A stretch of DNA of 11,121 bases, taken from contig CAYOMP010000094.1 of assembly GCA_964405075.1 (NCBI GenBank), positions 1 to 11,121 on the forward strand, in the 5' to 3' direction. Positions 1 to 4,768 of this stretch are shown in pieces. Within the stretch, counting starts at the first letter, position 1; every line of letters starts with the position of its first letter. The stretch comes from CAYOMP01 sp964405075 (GTDB taxonomy: Bacteria > Bacillota > Clostridia > Lachnospirales > Lachnospiraceae). The notes beneath the pieces were generated by a model. That model ran no database searches. It was given only the letters and a program-made list of their open reading frames with translations, and was not told where the DNA came from. The position numbers and the translations under genes are program-made.

Positions 1-1
1 C

Positions 2-790
2 GGAGTGGGAAAAACAGAATTCTCCAAGGCATTATCACAGGTAATGTTTGGTGATGAGCAGGAATTAATAAGGATTGATATGTCTGAATATATGGAAAAG
101 CACAGCGTTTCAAAAATGATTGGCTCACCACCAGGATATGTAGGTTATGAAGAAGGTGGACAGTTAAGTGAAAAAGTAAGACGTAACCCATATTCCGTGA
201 TTCTATTTGATGAAATTGAAAAGGCACATCCAGACGTGTTTAATATATTGCTTCAGGTACTAGATGATGGTCATATAACAGATTCACAAGGAAGAAAAGT
301 AAGCTTTAAAAACACAATAATTATTATGACATCTAACATAGGTGCAAGAGAGATAATTGAGCCAAAAACATTAGGTTTTATTACTGCGGATGATGAACAG
401 AAACGTTACGAAAACATGAAGGCTAACGTAATGGAAGAAGTTAAACATGCGTTAAAACCAGAATTTATTAACAGAATTGATGAAATGATTGTTTTCCATG
501 CACTTACAAAGGATTACATCAAAAAAATAGTTAACATAATGCTTAAAAATCTTACGGATAGAGCAAAAGAACAGTTAAATATTAAGCTTGTTGCAAGAAA
601 TTCTATAAAGGAACATATTGCAGAGGTGGGATATGATTCAAAATATGGTGCAAGACCATTAAGAAGAACTATTCAAAACGAAATAGAAGATAAGCTTGCA
701 CAAGAAATATTAGATGATAAGGTGAAAAGTGGAGATACAGTTACAATTAGTTACAAACAAAAGCGAGTAGTTTTTTCAGTAAACAACTAG
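2..790 (+). CDS. clpC: ClpC-type AAA+ unfoldase, C-terminal part (5' end outside window)
   Basis: ATP-driven unfoldase that feeds damaged or regulatory proteins to the ClpP protease in the cytoplasm. Only the second ATPase domain (D2) and its C-terminal small domain are in the window. The frame is open to the left edge and starts inside the D2 Walker A motif (GVGKTE), so the GTG at 5 is not a start. Counting from that codon, the pore loop GYVG lies at 44-47, Walker B VILFDE at 65-70, sensor-1 Asn at 111 (TSN), the arginine finger in FINRIDE at about 157, and sensor-2 GARPLRR at 215-221. All key residues look intact. The pore-loop context (GSPPGYVGYEEGGQLSEKVRR region) and the KPEFINRIDE stretch fit ClpC better than ClpB, but ClpE cannot be fully excluded without the N-terminus. 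No clear terminator follows the stop, so read-through into the next gene is possible. Confidence 0.9.
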   Translation, partial: GVGKTEFSKALSQVMFGDEQELIRIDMSEYMEKHSVSKMIGSPPGYVGYEEGGQLSEKVRRNPYSVILFDEIEKAHPDVFNILLQVLDDGHITDSQGRKVSFKNTIIIMTSNIGAREIIEPKTLGFITADDEQKRYENMKANVMEEVKHALKPEFINRIDEMIVFHALTKDYIKKIVNIMLKNLTDRAKEQLNIKLVARNSIKEHIAEVGYDSKYGARPLRRTIQNEIEDKLAQEILDDKVKSGDTVTISYKQKRVVFSVNN

Positions 791-810
791 TAAAAAAAAT
801 GAATATATTA

Positions 811-904
811 TATAATGTAAATACAAAGTAAAAAGTATTAGGTACATAAGAAAAGATGATTTTCTTAGGCCGAATGTAGCATTGCTACGAATAGTTTAGG
901 AGGG
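811..904 (+). promoter_or_regulatory. Leader of the 137-residue gene: possible -10 box, two hairpins, ribosome site
   Basis: A perfect TATAAT at 811-816 could be a -10 box, but no good -35 box lies 16-18 bases upstream, so promoter activity is uncertain. Two perfect inverted repeats follow. One is 847-867 (TAAGAAAA / TTTTCTTA around GATGA) and the other is 876-888 (GTAGC-ATT-GCTAC). The ribosome site AGGAGGG at 898-904 sits 9 bases before the ATG at 914. The hairpins are short and could simply stabilise the message or separate it from clpC. Confidence 0.4.
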
Positions 905-913
905 CTTAATAAA

Positions 914-1327
914 ATGGCGGTTGTTAAAGAATTAATTCGCACAGAAGCAGATGGAACACTTAGTTTTGGAGATTACACACTGGATAAAAAGGCAAAAGTA
1001 GAAGACTTTGAGCATGATGGAGATTTATATAAGGTAAAAACTTATAATGAAATTACTAAATTAGAAAGAAATGGTATGTTTGTATATGAGTCAGTTCCAG
1101 GAACTGCAGTTAACAATATGAAAGTAACAGATACAGGCGTAGAGTTTGAAGTAGAATCAGTAGAGGACTCACAGATTACATTAGAGTTAGAAGAAGATAG
1201 AGAATATAAGATTTTTATTGATGATACTAATGTAGGGAAGATGAAAACAAATCTTGGTGGTAAGTTGTCAGTTAGCGTAGAACTTTCAGAAGGTTCTAGT
1301 TCAAAAGTAAAAGTAGTTAAAATGTAA
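914..1327 (+). CDS. Conserved 137-residue protein, function unknown (often labelled 'endosialidase')
   Basis: Small acidic protein, complete, with a strong AGGAGGG ribosome site 9 bases upstream. It has no signal peptide, no membrane segment and no cysteine, and alternating hydrophobic residues suggest an all-beta cytoplasmic protein. From memory, near-identical proteins beginning MAVVKELIRTE and containing a KLERNGMFVYESVPGTAV segment are widespread in Lachnospiraceae and often carry the database label endosialidase. At 137 residues, with no recognisable glycosidase domain or secretion signal, that label is probably an annotation artefact: phage endosialidases are several times larger. The C-terminal half (EEDREYKIFIDDTNVGKMKTNLGGKLSVSVEL) repeats a strand-turn pattern. 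It lies between clpC and radA, which suggests a housekeeping or stress-related role, but no function can be assigned. Confidence 0.8.
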   Translation: MAVVKELIRTEADGTLSFGDYTLDKKAKVEDFEHDGDLYKVKTYNEITKLERNGMFVYESVPGTAVNNMKVTDTGVEFEVESVEDSQITLELEEDREYKIFIDDTNVGKMKTNLGGKLSVSVELSEGSSSKVKVVKM

Positions 1328-1440
1328 ATTTATCGCACTCAAGAAAAAAAGAAACAAGAATGCAGAGAGTTTTTTCCTTTTTTGGTGTGATACTGACAAA
1401 ATAAGACTTGTGAGTGAGTCTTGAGATACACTCCATTAAC
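1328..1440. other. Post-gene hairpins, possible weak terminator
   Basis: After the stop at 1327, TATCGCAC at 1331-1338 can pair with GTGTGATA at 1385-1392 (one G-U pair). The A-rich strand at 1341-1354 loosely faces the T-rich strand at 1370-1383, giving a long imperfect stem. No T-run follows the stem, so it is not a textbook intrinsic terminator. A second 6-bp hairpin (AAGACT 1403-1408 / AGTCTT 1417-1422) follows. Confidence 0.3.
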
Positions 1441-1456
1441 GGGAGACAGCAATTAT

Positions 1457-1683
1457 CGGCTCAGGTAAAAGAATTATGTTCGCTTGCCTGAGCCATATTT
1501 TATTTACGCGAGCAACGAAGAGAAAATTATGAAACTCGAAATGAGTGTTTTTTATTTGATAGGAAAGTTCTTTCCTATCAAATAAAACGCTCCGCGAAGA
1601 TGCGCACGCTTTTGCAGTAGTAGAATGTCGCAAAATGCGACGCAAAATCGGCGCGAGAATGTGCTTTGCACATTCTTTGTTCT
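1457..1683. repeat. Hairpin-dense structured intergenic element (possible repetitive element or ncRNA)
   Basis: Four strong inverted repeats are packed into about 230 bases that are richer in G+C than the flanks. (1) GGCTCAGG 1458-1465 / CCTGAGCC 1487-1494, followed by an AT-rich tail. (2) A perfect 18-bp stem, 1550-1567 with 1570-1587 (core TTGATAGGAAAG), extendable by GAGTG 1543-1547 / CGCTC 1588-1592 across a two-base bulge. (3) GTCGCA 1627-1632 / TGCGAC 1636-1641. (4) GAATGTGC 1657-1664 / GCACATTC 1668-1675, followed by T-rich sequence. No plausible protein is encoded: the open frames here lack ribosome sites and merely run through the stems. The pattern resembles dispersed repetitive intergenic elements of clostridial genomes, or a folded RNA. 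A shorter, degraded-looking relative of one segment (CGCGAAG...TGTGCA) occurs near 1951-1970. I see no terminal direct repeat or transposase. Confidence 0.5.
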
Positions 1684-2043
1684 AATATGCATAAGTAGCA
1701 AAGAGTATGAGTATGTTTTTTGTAAATGATGAATAAAAAATAATTTATTGATTTTTATAAAGTTTAATTTTGATATCAAATTATAACTATTTGGTGATGA
1801 TAACATGTTAAATATTAAAATAGAAACACTTAAATAATTGTTCTATAAACAATTGAAAAATAAGCAGAATAGTAAAAGTTATTTATCACAGGAAATATCT
1901 TGTTGTATAAAGTTTAAAAGTACATAGATTTTTTATGATAAAAAATGTTACGCGAAGTATGTGCATTAGAATACGCAAAGATAGAGCACTTTAGAATAAT
2001 GTAGTAAATGATAAATAATAAAAGGGTAGTAATAACAGGATTT
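1684..2043. other. Very AT-rich intergenic stretch upstream of radA
   Basis: No gene is visible; every start codon runs into a stop within a few codons. It contains a palindrome TAACATGTTA at 1801-1810, a hairpin AATTGTT 1836-1842 / AACAATT 1848-1854, and a perfect palindrome with arms ATTTTTTAT 1928-1936 and ATAAAAAAT 1938-1946. The line 1741-1800 has only 9 G+C in 60 by hand count. I see no convincing -35/-10 pair for radA; TTGTTG at 1900 is the best -35-like hexamer, but its -10 partner is poor. Confidence 0.4.
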
Positions 2044-2053
2044 AGGAGGAAAT

Positions 2054-3412
2054 ATGGCTAAAAGTAAAGGAACAATCTTTTTTTGCCAAAGTTGTGGATA
2101 TGAGTCATCAAAGTGGATGGGACAGTGTCCGGGCTGTAGAGAGTGGAATACCTTGGTTGAAGAAAATGTTTCATCAACTAAAGGATTAGGGAAAAGTAAA
2201 AGAATACAAATATCGGAACCGACAAGCCTTAATGATATAGAAACCTTGCAAGAAACAAGAATAAAAACGGATATAGACGAATTGGATAGAGTATTAGGAG
2301 GGGGAATAGTAAAAGGTTCACTTATATTAGTTGGAGGAGATCCAGGTATTGGTAAGTCAACACTATTATTGCAAGTTTGTCAAAAACTTTCAAATAAGAA
2401 CGAGGCGGTTATGTATATTTCAGGAGAAGAATCCCTCAAGCAGATAAAAATGCGTGCTGATAGAATAGGTCAATTTAATAGTTATTTATCAGTATTGTGT
2501 GAAACAGATTTAGAAAGTGTAAGTGAAGTAATAAAGAAAAAGAGACCAGCAGTAGTGGTAATTGACTCAATTCAAACAATGTATAGTGAAAACGTTACAT
2601 CGGCGCCAGGTAGTGTGTCACAAGTTAGGGAAGCAACAGCAACATTAATGCAATTAGCAAAGGTGTACGAAATAACTATATTTATAGTAGGGCACGTAAC
2701 AAAAGAAGGTGTAGTAGCCGGACCAAGGGTATTAGAGCATATGGTAGATACAGTGCTATACTTTGAAGGAGATAGGCATGCTTCCTACAGAATATTGCGA
2801 GGGGTTAAGAATAGATTTGGCTCTACTAATGAAATTGGCGTGTTTGAAATGAGAGAAGAAGGCCTAGAAGAAGTTCTTAATCCTTCTGAATATATGCTAA
2901 ATGGCAGACCAGAGAATGCATCAGGTTCGGTAGTGGCATGTTCGATGGAAGGGACACGTCCTATACTTTTAGAAATTCAATCATTAGTTTGTAAAACCAA
3001 TTTTGGGTTGCCACGACGTACAGCGGTTGGAACAGATTTTAACAGGGTGAATCTTTTAATAGCAGTATTAGAAAAAAGATTAGGGATAAAATTAGGTGAA
3101 TGTGATGCTTATGTAAATATAGCTGGAGGCATTAAAATAAATGAACCAGCAATAGATTTAGGAATAGTTGCCACATTAATATCTAGTTATAAAGATAAAG
3201 CTATAGATGAAAAAACAGTATGTTTTGGTGAAATAGGTTTAAGTGGAGAAGTTCGTTCGGTGAATATGGCTGAACAGAGAGTATTAGAAGCAAAAAAATT
3301 AGGTTTTGAAACCTGTATTATGCCAAAATCATCTATGGATGCTATGAGTAAAATAGAAGGAATTAAGATAATAGGTATAAGTAGTGTGAGGGAGCTGTTG
3401 AATGTTATTTAG
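2054..3412 (+). CDS. radA: DNA repair protein RadA (Sms)
   Basis: RecA-like ATPase that promotes branch migration and processing of recombination intermediates during repair. Length 452 residues, normal for the family. In order: an N-terminal four-cysteine zinc finger (C11, C14, C25, C28); a RecA-type ATPase core with Walker A GDPGIGKST at 95-103 and Walker B VVVID at 167-171; the RadA-specific KNRFG motif at 252-256; and a C-terminal Lon-protease-like domain from about 285 to the end. All diagnostic motifs are intact. The start ATG is fixed by AGGAGGA at 2044-2050, a rather short spacing. The gene is preceded by a long non-coding region and so probably has its own promoter. In many Firmicutes radA follows clpC closely; here a short conserved gene and the structured element intervene. 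Confidence 0.97.
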   Translation: MAKSKGTIFFCQSCGYESSKWMGQCPGCREWNTLVEENVSSTKGLGKSKRIQISEPTSLNDIETLQETRIKTDIDELDRVLGGGIVKGSLILVGGDPGIGKSTLLLQVCQKLSNKNEAVMYISGEESLKQIKMRADRIGQFNSYLSVLCETDLESVSEVIKKKRPAVVVIDSIQTMYSENVTSAPGSVSQVREATATLMQLAKVYEITIFIVGHVTKEGVVAGPRVLEHMVDTVLYFEGDRHASYRILRGVKNRFGSTNEIGVFEMREEGLEEVLNPSEYMLNGRPENASGSVVACSMEGTRPILLEIQSLVCKTNFGLPRRTAVGTDFNRVNLLIAVLEKRLGIKLGECDAYVNIAGGIKINEPAIDLGIVATLISSYKDKAIDEKTVCFGEIGLSGEVRSVNMAEQRVLEAKKLGFETCIMPKSSMDAMSKIEGIKIIGISSVRELLNVI

Positions 3413-3634
3413 TATTGAGAAATGTATGAATACTAAATTACATAAAACATAATTATGAAGCATAGATAGTGTTGTGTGGATAAGAAGTGTTATTAGATGA
3501 TATAAGAAATAGAGGACTTGATTATATAAAAAGTATGATTAAGAAGTTTGGAGGTATTATCTAAGACTGCTAAAGTTTATATAAGATAATTTGAAATAAA
3601 GAGATGTTTATATGTAATACGAGGAGGTGTATTT
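3413..3634. other. AT-rich intergenic region after radA
   Basis: 222 bases with no ORF of note, no clear terminator hairpin and no convincing promoter. TTGATT at 3518 lacks a properly spaced -10 box. The ribosome site AGGAGGTG at 3622-3629 serves the next gene. Confidence 0.4.
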
Positions 3635-4108
3635 ATGTTTTTTAGATTAAGTGATTTGAAACGTTATGGCTGTCATATTACACCATTAAAGGCAACAACT
3701 GGTTCTTTGCCAAAAGTATTATGTGAAGTAGAGTTGCCATCAGGTGAATCGTTTCAAATGAAAATAAAGAAAGCCCTTGTGTCAAATGATTTCGTTATAT
3801 TTAAAATAGAACCAAAGTTTGTTAAGAAATTTTATGGCTTTGCTTTTAGAAGAATGTTTAAAGGTTTTGATTTTATAATTATGTTTATTAGACTTATTAT
3901 GACAACTGTGTTTACATTTTTTGCATTTGGATTTTTTGCAGCATCACTTTCTTTTTTGAAGGATTCGCAGGGTAAAGCATTGCTGGCATTTATTATATCT
4001 AATTCAACTTTTTTCCTTGCAAGACATAGTACGGAGTTTGTAGAAGCGTGTTATTATTTGACGAAAGACAAAATAGAATATTTTAGGGAAAAGAAAGCGA
4101 ATAAGTAA
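3635..4108 (+). CDS. Small membrane protein of unknown function (two membrane segments)
   Basis: 157 residues, complete, with a near-ideal AGGAGGTG ribosome site 5 bases before the ATG. I do not recognise the family. The N-terminal third (about 1-65) is soluble and basic, with alternating hydrophobic residues typical of a small beta domain. Residues about 78-106 and 112-128 form two hydrophobic stretches (FDFIIMFIRLIMTTVFTFF and LLAFIISNSTFFLA), followed by a charged tail ending YFREKKANK. This suggests a helical hairpin in the membrane with a cytoplasmic N-terminal domain and tail. There is no signal peptide and no catalytic motif. It is monocistronic by spacing: 222 bases from radA and 182 from the next small ORF. 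It could be a PilZ-like or other small regulatory membrane protein, but nothing in the sequence proves this. Confidence 0.7.
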   Translation: MFFRLSDLKRYGCHITPLKATTGSLPKVLCEVELPSGESFQMKIKKALVSNDFVIFKIEPKFVKKFYGFAFRRMFKGFDFIIMFIRLIMTTVFTFFAFGFFAASLSFLKDSQGKALLAFIISNSTFFLARHSTEFVEACYYLTKDKIEYFREKKANK

Positions 4109-4123
4109 ATTTTAAAAACTATA

Positions 4124-4153
4124 TTGTGATGTCAAAAAAGGGCATTATATTAT
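4124..4153 (+). promoter_or_regulatory. Possible sigma-A promoter upstream of the 42-residue ORF
   Basis: TTGTGA at 4124-4129 and TATTAT at 4148-4153 are separated by 18 bases. Matches to consensus are 4/6 and 5/6. In AT-rich DNA such a match can occur by chance. If real, the transcript would have a leader of about 130 bases before the ATG at 4291. Confidence 0.25.
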
Positions 4154-4290
4154 TTCTAGAAGTAACCCAAGGTGATTATATTGTAGATTTAAGTGTTTTT
4201 AAATGAAAGAATAAGTTTCTTTGTCATTGTACTTGTAGTTCCAAATTTACTGCTCAGAAGTGGTTGGAATTCTTACTTGGAGGTGTTTTT

Positions 4291-4419
4291 ATGAGAAAAC
4301 AATTTAAAAGAATTTGTATGTATTTTAAAGGCAAAAAAATATGGGATGCAAAGATGTCTGAACATTTAGAAATAAGAGTTGTATCGGTTCCTAACAATAA
4401 GAGTTCTAGAAATAAATAA
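4291..4419 (+). CDS. Small basic protein, 42 residues, unknown
   Basis: A short reading frame beginning MRKQFKRICMYFKGKKIW and ending NNKSSRNK, with a good ribosome site (GGAGGTG at 4279-4285) spaced about 6 bases from the ATG. The product is strongly basic, with no membrane segment or signal peptide. I do not recognise it. The ribosome site is the main reason to accept it; its codons are AT-rich like the neighbouring housekeeping genes. It may be a genuine small protein or the remnant of a longer gene. It is followed after 103 bases by the antitoxin-like frame. Confidence 0.45.
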   Translation: MRKQFKRICMYFKGKKIWDAKMSEHLEIRVVSVPNNKSSRNK

Positions 4420-4522
4420 GAAAAAAGTTTTAAATGCGAATAGAAAAAACAGTTTGTTGATATTAAGTATTTTGGATATAGGCAATCGTGGTGATATTTA
4501 CAAGTAAAAAGGGGATGAGATT

Positions 4523-4707
4523 ATGTTAAAAGCAAAAATTTTACAAACAGCAGAATTGTTAGATATCCTTCCTGATGAGGATATCGCTATTGTTAATGCT
4601 CTAGTAAAAAAATAGTTTTAGCAGGGGAACCTGATTTTACAAAAGTAACTCCAATTGAAAGAAAGATGATAGAAGAAGCTGAAAAAGAACTCCTTACAAC
4701 AGTTTAA
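4523..4707 (+). pseudogene. Antitoxin-like small protein, frame broken at an A7 run
   Basis: The first frame runs from ATG 4523 (ribosome site around GGGGATGA, 4511-4518) to TAG 4613-4615, giving 30 residues (MLKAKILQTAELLDILPDED...LVKK). The stop directly follows a run of seven A (4606-4612). Shifting back one base after AAA AAA continues in frame as IVLAGEPDFTKVTPIERK and on to TAA at 4705-4707, for 61 residues in total. The joined protein resembles short antitoxin-like or hypothetical proteins of Clostridia that have a helical N-terminus ending in KK(L/I)VLAWDPDFTK(L/V)TPxER and an acidic helix. This family call is from memory. The C-terminal toxin-binding part usual in such proteins is short or absent, and no toxin gene follows. 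It is either a slippage-inactivated remnant or a case of ribosomal/transcriptional frameshifting. Confidence 0.5.
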
Positions 4708-4718
4708 TTAACTTATGA

Positions 4719-4768
4719 AAAAAGAAAGATGGTACCTGTATCGTTTTACGGGTATTGTCTTTCTTTTT
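4719..4768 (+). terminator. Strong, probably bidirectional intrinsic terminator
   Basis: A long stem: AAAAAGAAAG 4719-4728 pairs perfectly with CTTTCTTTTT 4759-4768, and TACCTGTA pairs with TACGGGTA inside (one G-U), joined by A-T and G-U pairs. The loop is about TCGTTT. The T-rich right arm serves as the + strand T-run, and the A-rich left arm gives a T-run on the opposite strand. It terminates the small-gene transcript and lies exactly where the next long open frame begins. Confidence 0.85.

Noticed and set aside
1436..1806. Two overlapping reverse-strand open frames of 69 and 84 codons
   Set aside because: They run through the inverted-repeat stems, have no ribosome sites, and their products look like translated hairpins and AT-rich spacer.
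4129..4206. 25-codon frame after the membrane-protein gene
   Set aside because: It has no ribosome site before its ATG and overlaps the possible promoter; no family is recognised. It may be a decayed fragment.
4291..4707. Complete toxin-antitoxin pair made of the 42-residue ORF and the antitoxin-like frame
   Set aside because: The 42-residue product resembles no toxin I know, the two are 103 bases apart, and the antitoxin-like frame is broken. A functional pair is not supported.
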